A stretch of 64,000 nt of DNA from Hofstenia miamia. Lineage: Eukaryota; Xenacoelomorpha; Acoela. The stretch covers positions 1,284,590-1,348,589 of the forward strand of contig SCFE01000008.1 in assembly GCA_004352715.1 (NCBI GenBank). The letters are read 5' to 3'. Of this stretch, positions 47,831-59,637 are shown piece after piece (within the stretch, counting starts at the first letter, position 1; each line of letters opens with the position of its first letter). Position numbers and translations under genes: made by a program. The notes under the pieces were generated by a model that saw only the letters and a list, made by a program, of their open reading frames with translations, ran no database searches and had not been told where the DNA came from.

Positions 47831-49199
47831 AGTGGGACAACTTTTAAGGCTTTCATAATATGCCTATTTGGAAATACTAAGAAAAATCAAATGCTTAAAT
47901 AGAAATAAAACATCTTTGTATTATTGAAGATCGAGTTTTATAGAAGCTATTGCGTCAGATGAAAATGTTGAATTTATACATTATTAGTTATATTTCAACA
48001 GGTTATTTCTATTATTCATATCAGTAAGGAAGTAATGTTCATATATACGTCAAAACATGGCAAACATACATCTATTTCATGAAATGAAACAACTAATTTA
48101 ACGTTCCACGTTGCCTAGCATAATTTTGAAGAAATACTTTAGTTTAACACCGCTAAAATTTAATATTAAGCAACAAAAAATTACTGGGATTACCTTGAAC
48201 ACTGTTCAGAGTAGCCTCAAGGTCATTGATTTACGAGAAAAATTTCACTAAATTGAGTTTTTGCTTCTTCAACTACATTAAGGCTTTTTCAATAAATTTG
48301 TTCGGTTAGACTGTATTGTGATAACAAAACTACTATGGATTATTTACCAAAAAACGTTAAGTTATGTACAATCCACATAAAAGTGTGCACCGCTCACTTT
48401 TTACGAAAAAAAATTCGAAACTTTGAAGGTGTTCACCACAATTAAACAAACAACATATTTAAACAAAAGCATCATTAAGCGATTCTGAGAACTTTATAAT
48501 TGAAAATAGATAAGCTTCTTTCATAACTTATGCCCATGCTGTGGTAGTTGAATGGCTTATTCTGCCCATGCTGTTCTGGCCTCATAAAAGAGCATTGAAA
48601 ATGGTGCAGAATAGTATATTCAAAAAATGTTATATATCCAAATATATAGAAAAATATTAAAAATATAAAATTATAGAAAATACTATGGCCATTGACCGTT
48701 ATAAAAAGCCTCCTTTAATACGCTTAATGATTGAACGCAAGCACTATCTAATTGTGACCGCTTCTATGAAATGATTCGTGAGGGACTGAATTATTAATGT
48801 CGGTCGAACTCAATCTACATGTAATGTGGTTTACATATACACACACATTCGCACACACCACGTTACGAAACACAACTTTGCAACCTGCAAGTGATGTTTT
48901 TGTTCCATTTTTCAAAATGTTTTTTGAAATTTTTCCTACAAAATTAATTTACTAGTCTTTGTCTTGACTCTAATCTTGACCAATTTTAATATTTTTTGGC
49001 TAAAAATATTATGCATGCTTATGTTATACTTGTAGGGTATTTTCAAATAGCCAGAGATGCCAACAAGATAGTTTCATTAACAGAGGTTTTAGAATTTAGA
49101 ACAATACTTTAATTAAAATCAAATATTTTCATGCACATTCCTTAACATCAACTCATATTGAAGCAATGCATTCATGAGAAGAATGCAACCAAAGTAAGC
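47831..49199. other. AT-rich gene-free stretch
   Basis: A CA/TG-rich patch (ACACACATTCGCACACACC) lies near 48840. No gene or RNA is recognised. Confidence 0.5.
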
Positions 49200-49988
49200 G
49201 TAGAAGTTTTAGTATTGGAACAATTGTAATTGAAAGATTGCCAGAACATAGAACTTTGGTGGACGCTGTATTTCATTTTGATCGATATTTAGCATCTAAT
49301 GGATTACCATTTAGAAGGGATAGTGAATGTACTGATTTAGAATTGGGAAATATTAGAGCTGCTTTTATCTTAATACAAATACCAAAAAAAATCTCAACAC
49401 ATTCATAACAGATATACATATTCCTTCGACTAAACCTAATTCAGATGCCTTACTTCGTCGTGTTGTTGTTGAGTTAAAAGATGTACTACTTGGAGAATTC
49501 TCTAAGCGATTTTCGAATAGAAATGTAGAAATATGGATATCCATGAGTGCCTTGCAGCCTAATTGCGAAGATTTTCTAAGCTCTACCGCTTTGACGCCAT
49601 TATTGCATTATGCTAAAAAGGTTTTCGTAGTGAATGCTTTTATGACTTAACATAATATTGATTCAGAACAGTTAAAGCACAATGTTATTATACATAAAAG
49701 TATTATTTAAGCTCATTTTAAAAATTCTACTCGCGACATTATTGATATGATTGAAGTGTTAAGATTCCTGCACAATAAGTTACTACTATTGCTACGGTTT
49801 TGATTTTATTATATCGAGTTGCCATTTCTTGTGGATATGGATCTGCTAGAGTGGAATGCCTCTTCTCTGTAATGGAGCACATTGATGCACTCAAAGACAA
49901 AATCAATGCCTCTATAGGGAATGCCGAATTACTCATATTTAGAGTAATGCGGGGCAAAAAGGAACACTTAGACCTTTTTGATCAATAA
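49200..49988 (+). pseudogene. hAT-type transposase C-terminal fossil
   Basis: Coding-like pieces include TLVDAVFHFDRYLASNG, then PSTKPNSDALLRRVVVELKD, EFSKRFSNRNVEIW and ALQPNCEDFLSS. After a break come SARVECLFSVMEHIDALKDK and RVMRGKKEHLDLFDQ, ending at a stop. The block order (helical insert, KRF, then SARVE-FS near the C-terminus) resembles the hAT dimerisation region. The copy is split by stops and frameshifts. It is on the opposite strand to the fossil at 44-45 kb and encodes a different part of the protein. Confidence 0.5.
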
Positions 49989-51506
49989 AAACTTTAAAAT
50001 AAAACATTTGATAAATTCTCTTTTTTTTAGCTACTTAAAACAATTTTTTAGTAATGTGTCATAAAAAAGTGGGCCTGTTTCAAGTTATATTTTTGTCAAA
50101 ACATTGGTTTAATTAAGCATGTCATAATTTTCAGATTTCCAAAAAGTAACGGATTAAAAAAGGCAAGGAAATGCAATGTAAAATAAAGCAACAATTACAT
50201 GTTCCTATATAAATATTGACTGTAGCTATGAAATCTATCAGTTATAAATAAGAAAAAAATCACTTCTTAACATAAATCACATATTATTATGCCTTTTGGA
50301 AATGTGCAACAATCACTGTGAGCCATGTCTTACAAACTGAACATAAAACTCTACACTGCTTCAAAAATATAAAATACATGAAGGAAAGAAGTAAAACGCT
50401 ATTTATGGCTTGAGAGATGAATATAATACTGCCTAGGTTATTATATGCTTAAATATAAAACACACGTTCCTTTTTGCCCCATCTCTATATCTAATTTTAA
50501 ATGCACTGAAAATTAAGCATGCAAAGAAGTAAAAAACATAATATAAAATATAAAATCATGAAGATCGCCATGCAATAAAGCCTTAAAAAAGAAATTTCCC
50601 TTAACAAATATTTTAATATTCTCCAAATTTTAACGATTCTTGTAAAGGCTGACTTTAAATTCTCCATAAACTCTTCATTAATCACTTAAAAATGAAAGCA
50701 ATACGATTTTCAACGAACAAAGGGGCGAGAAATTATTTTAATCACAATGACCCAGTAAATCTATTAACCAGAAGCTAATAAAACACTGTAATAAAAAAAT
50801 TCGTTCCTTTTTGCCCCACGTTCCTTTACGCTATTTGAAAAAACATTGTAAATCAAATTAGATTTGAAGATTCTATAAAAGTGGATGAATAAGCCAAGAA
50901 AACTTTTTTTCTACGTTTTTTTTTCATTTGGAATGTGTTTTGTTTACATATTTTTGTGATTAAAAATGTTTCATTTATTTTAATTATGTGATCTATAATT
51001 TGTATAATAAATTATTTTTCTATCATTATTCTAAATAAATTGTTTATTGTATATATAAAAATATAGCATCTCTGTGAGTTTAACAATTTTAAAAAAGCAT
51101 CCTTTGAAAAAAAGATTGGCTGCGGTCTGGGTACATACCTTACAATTCTTATTGTAGTCCTCAATATAAAATCACTAATATAAAAATTTTGATTAACCCA
51201 GCCTATATAACATTAACCAATTATAAGAATTTAAAAACAATAGAAGACATAGTTAGCATTCTTACAAAAAAATGAATATCCGCATAAACTTCTAAAGAAT
51301 GAAATTGATAAAAAATTTAATCAAGACAAAGAAATGCCAAAATCATTTCCAGAAAACATCTTTTGGAAATTGCATTACATTGAAACAAATTTTATGTACC
51401 TCAAGATGAACTTTAAACATCGACACGCAAAATTAAAAGCATTTAATAGAAAACTTATACCAACAGTAGCGTCCTTTAAAACATTAAATATTTTAAAAAG
51501 CATAGG

Positions 51507-51508
<2 letters not shown>
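49989..51508. other. AT-rich gene-free stretch
   Basis: A 3' flank of transposon debris. The sequence GTTCCTTTTTGCCCCA occurs three times (about 50466, 50804 and, inverted, near 49950), suggesting related element ends. No gene is recognised. Confidence 0.4.
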
Positions 51509-51547
<39 letters not shown>

Positions 51548-51592
51548 ACCGGTTTCGATTCAAAATCTTTATCAGAACAAATTTGGAAGGAA
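51509..51592. repeat. (TA)n followed by a hammerhead-like transposon junction
   Basis: A TA run (51509-51544) is followed by GCGACCGGTTTCGATTC. On the minus strand this reads CTGATAAAGATTTTGAATC then GAAACCGGTCGC: a near hammerhead core (CUGAUGA with one change and an extra A), a GATT-TTG-AATC stem II and GAAA. Penelope-like elements carry such motifs. The element body would lie in the gap that follows. Confidence 0.35.
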
Positions 51593-52592
51593 NNNNNNNN
51601 NNNNNNNNNNNNNNNNNNNNNNNNNNNNNNNNNNNNNNNNNNNNNNNNNNNNNNNNNNNNNNNNNNNNNNNNNNNNNNNNNNNNNNNNNNNNNNNNNNNN
51701 NNNNNNNNNNNNNNNNNNNNNNNNNNNNNNNNNNNNNNNNNNNNNNNNNNNNNNNNNNNNNNNNNNNNNNNNNNNNNNNNNNNNNNNNNNNNNNNNNNNN
51801 NNNNNNNNNNNNNNNNNNNNNNNNNNNNNNNNNNNNNNNNNNNNNNNNNNNNNNNNNNNNNNNNNNNNNNNNNNNNNNNNNNNNNNNNNNNNNNNNNNNN
51901 NNNNNNNNNNNNNNNNNNNNNNNNNNNNNNNNNNNNNNNNNNNNNNNNNNNNNNNNNNNNNNNNNNNNNNNNNNNNNNNNNNNNNNNNNNNNNNNNNNNN
52001 NNNNNNNNNNNNNNNNNNNNNNNNNNNNNNNNNNNNNNNNNNNNNNNNNNNNNNNNNNNNNNNNNNNNNNNNNNNNNNNNNNNNNNNNNNNNNNNNNNNN
52101 NNNNNNNNNNNNNNNNNNNNNNNNNNNNNNNNNNNNNNNNNNNNNNNNNNNNNNNNNNNNNNNNNNNNNNNNNNNNNNNNNNNNNNNNNNNNNNNNNNNN
52201 NNNNNNNNNNNNNNNNNNNNNNNNNNNNNNNNNNNNNNNNNNNNNNNNNNNNNNNNNNNNNNNNNNNNNNNNNNNNNNNNNNNNNNNNNNNNNNNNNNNN
52301 NNNNNNNNNNNNNNNNNNNNNNNNNNNNNNNNNNNNNNNNNNNNNNNNNNNNNNNNNNNNNNNNNNNNNNNNNNNNNNNNNNNNNNNNNNNNNNNNNNNN
52401 NNNNNNNNNNNNNNNNNNNNNNNNNNNNNNNNNNNNNNNNNNNNNNNNNNNNNNNNNNNNNNNNNNNNNNNNNNNNNNNNNNNNNNNNNNNNNNNNNNNN
52501 NNNNNNNNNNNNNNNNNNNNNNNNNNNNNNNNNNNNNNNNNNNNNNNNNNNNNNNNNNNNNNNNNNNNNNNNNNNNNNNNNNNNNNNNNNNN
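51593..52592. other. Assembly gap, exactly 1000 N
   Basis: A placeholder-length gap between the TA/ribozyme-like junction and a GC-richer segment. Confidence 0.95.
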
Positions 52593-52860
52593 CGTTGACA
52601 AGTCTGTTCGTCATCATCAGTGCATGTGCTGTTTTCTCTTTCAATCTCCATGTTTGTCGCACCGGCATTTGAAGTTGACGCAACATTCGGACGTTGGGAC
52701 TTGGGGAGGATCGTCGGCCCGCTGTGACCTTGGCTCCACAGTCTCTTCGCGCACCCATATCTTGAAGCATTTCAACTAAGCTAGCATCAAGTTCGCGACC
52801 GATGCTTTCCTCACAATCCAACCAAGTGTCTCAAAGATGATTATGATTAAGTCGGGATAA
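52593..52860 (-). other. GC-richer island, probable transposon-derived coding fragment
   Basis: About 230 bp with roughly 50% GC, set in AT-rich DNA and bounded on the left by the gap. The minus strand is open in more than one frame; one includes STSNAGATNMEIERENSTC and another ESIGRELDASLVEMLQ. I recognise no family. Composition and position suggest the edge of a mobile element hidden in the gap. Its first bases, CGTTGACAAGTCT, also match the right end of the hAT-like element at 32655. Confidence 0.4.
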
Positions 52861-53109
52861 TCCACATGCCCTGAATCCACTGATGAGGTTCTGTTTTTAC
52901 CAGTTCTCAATCATCTTCCACAATTGGAAGAGCATTATTCCAAACGATTGTTTTGGGATAGGTCCATTTCTCAAATTAGCTGCAATTATTGCTCTCAAAT
53001 TATAAAAACTATAATCAACATACAGTGTAAGCATCAAATTTTTATTAACCATCTATAAAAAGCTAAGATTATTATTATTTGATAAGTGGCTGACATTTAC
53101 CAGTTTTAC

Positions 53110-53111
<2 letters not shown>

Positions 53112-53159
<48 letters not shown>
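53112..53159. repeat. (TA)n microsatellite
   Basis: An uninterrupted TA run of 48 bp. Confidence 0.95.
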
Positions 53160-53162
<3 letters not shown>

Positions 53163-53679
53163 GTGCATTCTTAAATATGTATATAAGAATATGTATAAGA
53201 ATTCTAAAGACAGATTAAGATAGACAATGAAAAGATCTTTAAAAAATTTGGTATGACTATTTGAGTTTTGCATTTTTAACTGCATAAATTAGAAATTTGC
53301 TGTTTTTCCTTTACAAAATTGATATATTCAGGGAGACATCTAGCGAAAAAATTAGGTATTTCGTCCAGAATTTCTGTACTTCAATTTCTCCATATGACTG
53401 GAAATTACTATAGTAAAATCAATATGTGCATACGTTAAAGCTAGATAACTAATGGGTCATGTCTAGCCATTACTTGTGATTATAATTTGTTGCAAAATTT
53501 CAAATACTAGCTATTTTTTACTATTGCTATTAGCACAATTTGAAATATTAGCAAAAATATTATTCAACTGAAAATGACAAGTAGGAATTTAGTGTGTTGA
53601 AAATTGAAATTAAAATTTTGAAAGGTTCCATTCAAATGTATCTAAAACAGCTCAATAATTTTTTATGAAATTTTATGAA

Positions 53680-53900
53680 CCTATAAAATTTTTTTAAGCG
53701 CTTATAGCTCAAAAACTATTAAAGCTAGGCTCAATCTAAAGGCATCACATGATAGAGGAGTGCTTCCCCTTTCTTTTTCGCTCTAAGTCCGCGACCTCTG
53801 ACTTTGAGCACGGCACGCCTCAATGAGTTTGGAATTTCTTTGCACATATCAAGAAACAGTAAAAGTTCTTTGTTGCTACCATGGGCTCACAACCTTATAA
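53680..53900 (+). repeat. Dispersed repeat, copy 2
   Basis: The mate of 33230-33420, with the same block order (GCTTATAGCTCA, CCTCTGACTTTG, CACGGCACGCCT, CCATGGG). It has an extra CTTCCCCTTTCTTTTTCGC segment. Confidence 0.5.
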
Positions 53901-54346
53901 ATACATAAACATTAGGTATGGAGAGAATTTAAGTCTTTTTGAACAATTCGAAATTTTCAACGAAAATGCGTTCATCTTTCAACAACCTCAGGCACAGCAA
54001 TGCGCTTTAATGAGAAATTTTCACCATTGTATTAAAGTATGATTCCTAAAACACCTACCCATGCCCCAAGATTTTCAAATTTGCTAATAGGCTCTGTGAA
54101 AATTCTTCGTAAATTTGGAAAAACGTTTTGTCCTTTAAAGCGGACGCTAGGATGTTTAAGGTTTACCAACAAGTGCTTCCTTATGGAATTTTGGATATGT
54201 AGCAATTGCATAATTTTCGATTTTCATAAATTCAATAATATAGTTATGTTCACGAATGAATGATGTCTTAACATTCGCTCGTAGAGGGATACAAAATTTT
54301 GTGAGAAAATCTCTTGTAATGTTTGTTATATTTTACTTTAAAATTA
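53901..54346. other. AT-rich flank of the retroelement
   Basis: No gene is recognised, although a 74-codon frame is present at 54039-54263. No 5' LTR is visible, so it would lie inside the next gap. Confidence 0.4.
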
Positions 54347-55346
54347 NNNNNNNNNNNNNNNNNNNNNNNNNNNNNNNNNNNNNNNNNNNNNNNNNNNNNN
54401 NNNNNNNNNNNNNNNNNNNNNNNNNNNNNNNNNNNNNNNNNNNNNNNNNNNNNNNNNNNNNNNNNNNNNNNNNNNNNNNNNNNNNNNNNNNNNNNNNNNN
54501 NNNNNNNNNNNNNNNNNNNNNNNNNNNNNNNNNNNNNNNNNNNNNNNNNNNNNNNNNNNNNNNNNNNNNNNNNNNNNNNNNNNNNNNNNNNNNNNNNNNN
54601 NNNNNNNNNNNNNNNNNNNNNNNNNNNNNNNNNNNNNNNNNNNNNNNNNNNNNNNNNNNNNNNNNNNNNNNNNNNNNNNNNNNNNNNNNNNNNNNNNNNN
54701 NNNNNNNNNNNNNNNNNNNNNNNNNNNNNNNNNNNNNNNNNNNNNNNNNNNNNNNNNNNNNNNNNNNNNNNNNNNNNNNNNNNNNNNNNNNNNNNNNNNN
54801 NNNNNNNNNNNNNNNNNNNNNNNNNNNNNNNNNNNNNNNNNNNNNNNNNNNNNNNNNNNNNNNNNNNNNNNNNNNNNNNNNNNNNNNNNNNNNNNNNNNN
54901 NNNNNNNNNNNNNNNNNNNNNNNNNNNNNNNNNNNNNNNNNNNNNNNNNNNNNNNNNNNNNNNNNNNNNNNNNNNNNNNNNNNNNNNNNNNNNNNNNNNN
55001 NNNNNNNNNNNNNNNNNNNNNNNNNNNNNNNNNNNNNNNNNNNNNNNNNNNNNNNNNNNNNNNNNNNNNNNNNNNNNNNNNNNNNNNNNNNNNNNNNNNN
55101 NNNNNNNNNNNNNNNNNNNNNNNNNNNNNNNNNNNNNNNNNNNNNNNNNNNNNNNNNNNNNNNNNNNNNNNNNNNNNNNNNNNNNNNNNNNNNNNNNNNN
55201 NNNNNNNNNNNNNNNNNNNNNNNNNNNNNNNNNNNNNNNNNNNNNNNNNNNNNNNNNNNNNNNNNNNNNNNNNNNNNNNNNNNNNNNNNNNNNNNNNNNN
55301 NNNNNNNNNNNNNNNNNNNNNNNNNNNNNNNNNNNNNNNNNNNNNN
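54347..55346. other. Assembly gap, exactly 1000 N
   Basis: It hides the 5' LTR, primer-binding site, gag and protease of the retroelement, if present. A full set would need more than 1 kb, so the true size is probably larger. Confidence 0.9.
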
Positions 55347-56186
55347 GAACAAAACCATATCAGTCCAAGAAGAAATAGTAACAACTTGCGAAGAAGAGAA
55401 GGACACAGAAATAATAGAGTTCTGGTTAAAGGAAGATATAAAAATTCCACCAAATAACTGGAAAATGTTTCAAATAGAAACAGAAAAACACATAATGGCT
55501 GAAGTTATGATATATGATCAAAAAAGGATCAACATGAAAAAAGTATTGATTCCATCAAGTTTGTGCATATTAAAAGAAGGTAAAGGAACAATACCAATGT
55601 TAAATGCAACTAATCATGTGGTTAACATAAAAAAAGGATACCCTAAAGTTAAAAGGAAAAAAAGTGAGGACCAAAAAAACGATGGTGAATAAAGCAATCA
55701 ATACAATACAAGAAGAAAATGCAGAGTATCAAATACCGGAAATAACAGAGGAAGAGCATCGACACCTGAGTGCAGAGGAAAGAAAGCAGCTGGTAACGAT
55801 ATTAAAAAGACACGCAAAAATATTTAACTATGGTGAGATAAGCATGGGAAAGGCAGTGGGAGAGACACACAAAATAGTAACAACAACTGAAGAACCAATA
55901 AGATTGCCGTGTAGAAGAGTCCCTGAACACTTGAAAGAACATTATAATACCATCTTGAACGAATTAATCGATAACAAGATAATAAGGCCAAGCGAGAGTC
56001 CTTATGCTGTGCCCACAGTCTTTGTGAAACAAGGAGAGAAATATAGACTCTGTATAGATTTCCAGAAACTCAATAATATTACCAAGAAAGACGCCTATCC
56101 ACTCCCAAGGATAGAGGACATTATATACGAGGCTAGCAAAAATAAGTATTACACATGTATAGATCTCTGTAAAGCATACTGGCAGG
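55347..56186 (+). pseudogene. Ty3/gypsy pol: pre-RT region and start of reverse transcriptase
   Basis: From the gap, a frame ends at 55692 with a linker-type domain (LIPSSLCILKEGKGTIPML, VVNIKKGYP), as found between protease and reverse transcriptase. An overlapping frame from 55664 has the RT N-terminus: PCRRVPEHLKEH, a block reading IIRPSESPYAVPTVFV, LCIDFQKLN and TCIDLCKAYWQ with the first catalytic Asp. These are Ty3/gypsy hallmarks; RT copies element RNA into DNA. The segment stops at a single N (56187), after which the same RT sequence starts again, so this is one of two overlapping contig ends. The frame change at 55664-55692 may be decay or a programmed shift. Confidence 0.8.
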
Positions 56187-56490
56187 NCAACTGAAGAACC
56201 GATAAGATTGCCATGTAGAAGAGTCCCCGAACACTTGAAAGAACATTATAATACCATCTTGAACGAATTAATCGATAACAAGATAATAAGGCCAAGCAAG
56301 AGTCCTTATGCTGCGCCCATTGTCTTTGTGAAACAAGGAGAGAAACATAGACTCTGTATAGATTTCCGGAAACTTAATGATATTACCAAGAAAGACGCCT
56401 ATCCAATCCCGAGGATAGAGGACATTATATATAAGGCTAGCAAAAATAAGTATTACACATGTATAGATCTCTGTAAAGCATACTGGCAGG
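55884..56490. repeat. Duplicated contig ends around a single N (56187)
   Basis: 55884-56186 and 56188-56490 are the same reverse-transcriptase sequence with a few substitutions. They are most likely allelic or unmerged contig ends rather than a real duplication. Confidence 0.8.
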
Positions 56491-57383
56491 TGCCAATGGA
56501 GCCTACGGATATTGAAAAAACAGCATTTATAACACCGTATGGGCTGTTCGAGTGGATGTATATGGCTTTCGGATTATGTAACGCCCCAGCTACATTTCAA
56601 AGATATGTAACAAAAGTTTTGAAACAGAATAATAAACAAGTTGAAAAAGGGATAAGTGCGTATATAGACGATATATTAATAGCAAGTGATACAATTGAAG
56701 AACACTTTGAGAAGCTGGACAGAACACTGAACATCTTGTATAAGTAGGGTCTACATGTTAACAGAGAGAAGTGTGAAATTTTAAAAGAGCAAGTAGTATT
56801 CCTGGGGAGACAAATTCAAAAAGGCGAAATACGAATGAAAAATAATGCAAAAGACATGATTCAAAACATTAGTAGTCTGAAAACAAAAAAGGACTTACAG
56901 CGGATTATGGGTTTTATCAATTATTATGGTTCATTCATATCCAATGTGGCTCATAAAACTGGTAAAATGACAGAATTGCTTAAAAAGAATCAAATTTTCG
57001 AGTGGACATGGAGAGAACAAGATCAGTTGGATAACATAAAAAATGAATTAAGCAGGATGCCGTCATTGAATACATCAGACTATGACAAGGAATTTATCCT
57101 CGACTGCGATGCCAGTAATGTCATGATAGGAGCATTCCTAGGTCAGATAAAGAATGGTAAAGAAGTGCCCATACAATTTTTTAGTCGCAAACTGAAACAG
57201 AGTGAGGAGAATTATGGTTTAACAAAATTGGAAATGTTGGCACTAGTCAAAAGCATAAAGAAATTTCGTTATTTTTTAATAGGACAAATGTTTAAAGTGA
57301 GAACTGATAATAGTGGATTAGCATGGCTTAAAAATTTTTGGGTGACAAATCATCAATTGTATCGCGATGGATTGAATATTTAA
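56188..57383 (+). pseudogene. Ty3/gypsy pol: reverse transcriptase and RNase H, with a premature stop
   Basis: The RT motifs continue: LCIDFRKLN, TCIDLCKAYWQVP, WMYMAFGLCNAPATFQR and the catalytic AYIDDILIAS. An in-frame TAG at 56745-56747 interrupts the thumb. The frame then continues with VFLGRQIQKG, GFINYYGSFI and RNase H: FILDCDAS (Asp), TKLEMLALV (Glu) and VRTDNSGLAWL (Asp). It breaks by frameshift at about 57336, by a T/G run. The catalytic residues are present but the copy is disabled. The first 303 bp repeat 55884-56186 with a few differences. Confidence 0.85.
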
Positions 57384-58249
57384 ACAAGTCTAGATTTATG
57401 ATAGAACATTGGAAAGGAACGTTACACAAAAATGCAGATTTTTGGACAGTGCTGCCAGAATATCAAAGAGATTTGGAAAAAGTAGACAGTGAAAAGAAAC
57501 AGTTTCAGTTCATGTCACAGAATGAGTACGCCAAACTACCCNNNNNNNNNNNNNNNNNNNNNATGTATGGTAGAGAAGTGGCAATGCTGATATCAATGCA
57601 ATATCACACGTACTCCAAAAAGCCAGATAAAGATTACATAAGAAAGATTAAAGATCAAATAACTGGAATCCACAAAGCCATGTGTCACAACACAAAGAAA
57701 TTGGTGATAAGGCAAGAAAGGAACTTCAACCAGAAGATATATGGCGAACCACACAGGGTAGGGGATAAGGTTTACACATACACTCTAATGAGAACACAAG
57801 ACGTGAATCAAGTAAGAAAACTTAAAACACAGTGGTCAGGGCCATTCACAATCACACAAACACTACCCAATAATAACTATAAATTGAATGACGGAAGAAT
57901 ATTACATTTTCAAAATTTAAAACAAGCAACAGTAAATATAGAACAAGTGACTCTTGATAAAAATGCAGAATTTAAAATTATACAGGTTGATGATGGTACA
58001 TATGCTGAAATGGACGATTTGGACAGTATGCATGAAGAAGAATTCCAGGAGGAATATAGACCCGAGAAAGGGGAACCGGAACTTGAAAGAAGAATAAGGC
58101 CCAAGAGGGCAGCAAGAAATAAAACAAAATATGACCCCAAGATATGGGATATTAATTTAGTAACTGAATTTAGGAATCATGAAACAGACACAACAACGAT
58201 CACCAATGAAATCAAGAAGAGTGAGAAGGAAGATAACCCCGCAATCTGA
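57338..58249 (+). pseudogene. Ty3/gypsy pol: RNase H end and integrase C-terminus
   Basis: After the frameshift, coding resumes with HWKGTLHKNADFWTVLP (end of the RNase H connection). A 21-N gap at 57542-57562 follows. Next come MYGREVAML, GDKVYTYTL and KTQWSGPFTI, the C-terminal integrase block. The zinc-binding HHCC and DDE core of integrase, several hundred bp, is missing between these parts. The 21-N gap therefore hides or replaces it. The tail is acidic, with an RRIRPKRAARNKTK basic patch, and ends at TGA 58247-58249. Confidence 0.8.
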
Positions 58250-58735
58250 TTGTCAAATGAAGGATGTGAGGACAGAGGAAACATTGACGAGCTCCACCAG
58301 TAAAACTAGGTCTCCGCAATCTGATTGCCAATTAAAGAGCATGATGATGGAGAATTCACCGCCTAGTAACAAGAGATGAAGAGTGAGAAGAAGAGCTTGG
58401 CAGTCTGATTACCAATTAAAGGGTATGACGACAGAGCATATGACACCGACAAACAAAAGAAGAAGAATAAGAAGGAGGTCTCCTCAATCTGATTACCAAA
58501 TAAAGGGTATGAGGATGGAGACAATAAAGTAGAAATCACCCTCTACCAAATGTCAAATAATGGGCAGGCGGGTAAGTGAGGGCCATCTACAAGATACTGA
58601 TCACCAATTAAAGGGCGTGAGGTTGGAAGTACCAAATTATGCACACTCCCCTTCAACATCCAGCAGTACTCAATGCCAATTAAAGGGCAAAGACGAAATA
58701 GCATTTACAAGTACTCAAAGCCAATTAAAGGGCAG
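58245..58735 (+). repeat. Tandem in-frame SDxQLKG peptide repeats
   Basis: TCTGATTGTCAAATGAAG-type units start at 58245, 58320, 58404 and 58488, spaced 75, 84 and 84 bp. More diverged CCAATTAAAGGGC units follow at about 58545, 58597, 58668 and 58713. All encode variants of SD-C/Y-QLKG in the same phase. The preserved phase means the array grew as coding DNA. Confidence 0.75.
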
Positions 58736-59637
58736 CAAGGAAACACCATCAGTAGCTATGGAAAGTTGGGAAACGCAGCCAATTAGTGATGACTCAGATA
58801 TGGATACATCAGAAATACCGTCAACAAGTTCACTCCCCACAACAATGAGCTCAGGAATATTTTCATACCGGCAAATGTCAACTACAACAAAATCGTCGCG
58901 ATCAAAAGAAAGAGAAAGTTGCATAACAAAAATAGGGAAAGAACAAATTCACCCCTATTTTATAGCAAATAGAAAAATGAGATATAACTCATATGATAAT
59001 TTGTCGCTGGAAACCAAGAGATTGATAAAAAGCAGCACGTCCACCAAAGAAAATGAAAGCTATGCAATTCCGATAGTGATTGACAAGAAGAACCATCCCA
59101 CATGCAACACAGTAATAGCATACACTGGAGACATGAAAGAGCAATTCAATAGACCTTATTTTAAAAGCACAGTCCACATTACATTTGACGAACAGTTCAC
59201 TATGAAAGACGTGCAGAAGCTAACAAAGAACAGAGAAAGGATTATATCTGAATGTGAACAAGTAAACTTGGACAAAAAGCATCTCACAATAGTATATTTT
59301 GTAAAAGATACCGAAGTAGCATTGAAGAGGCTTCAGTCTAATATGGAAGAAACTCTGAAAATAGCCAAGAATAATAAAATGAGAGTAATAATAGTTGTTA
59401 CACAGAAAGAAGATGACCTGCCGCAATGTATAAAGGAAATGGAGATTAAACTGGATAACTTATTTATGGTGAATAGTGGAACACTTAAAATATCAGAACT
59501 CATAAAGGTGGATCTCCAAATCAATGAAATGGCCCCTGCAGAAAGAATTATGGTAGAACCAAAAATTGCAATAGATATGTACTATCAAACACGGACAATG
59601 GAGTTGTTAGGAATAACCGAAAACCTGGAGGAAACTG

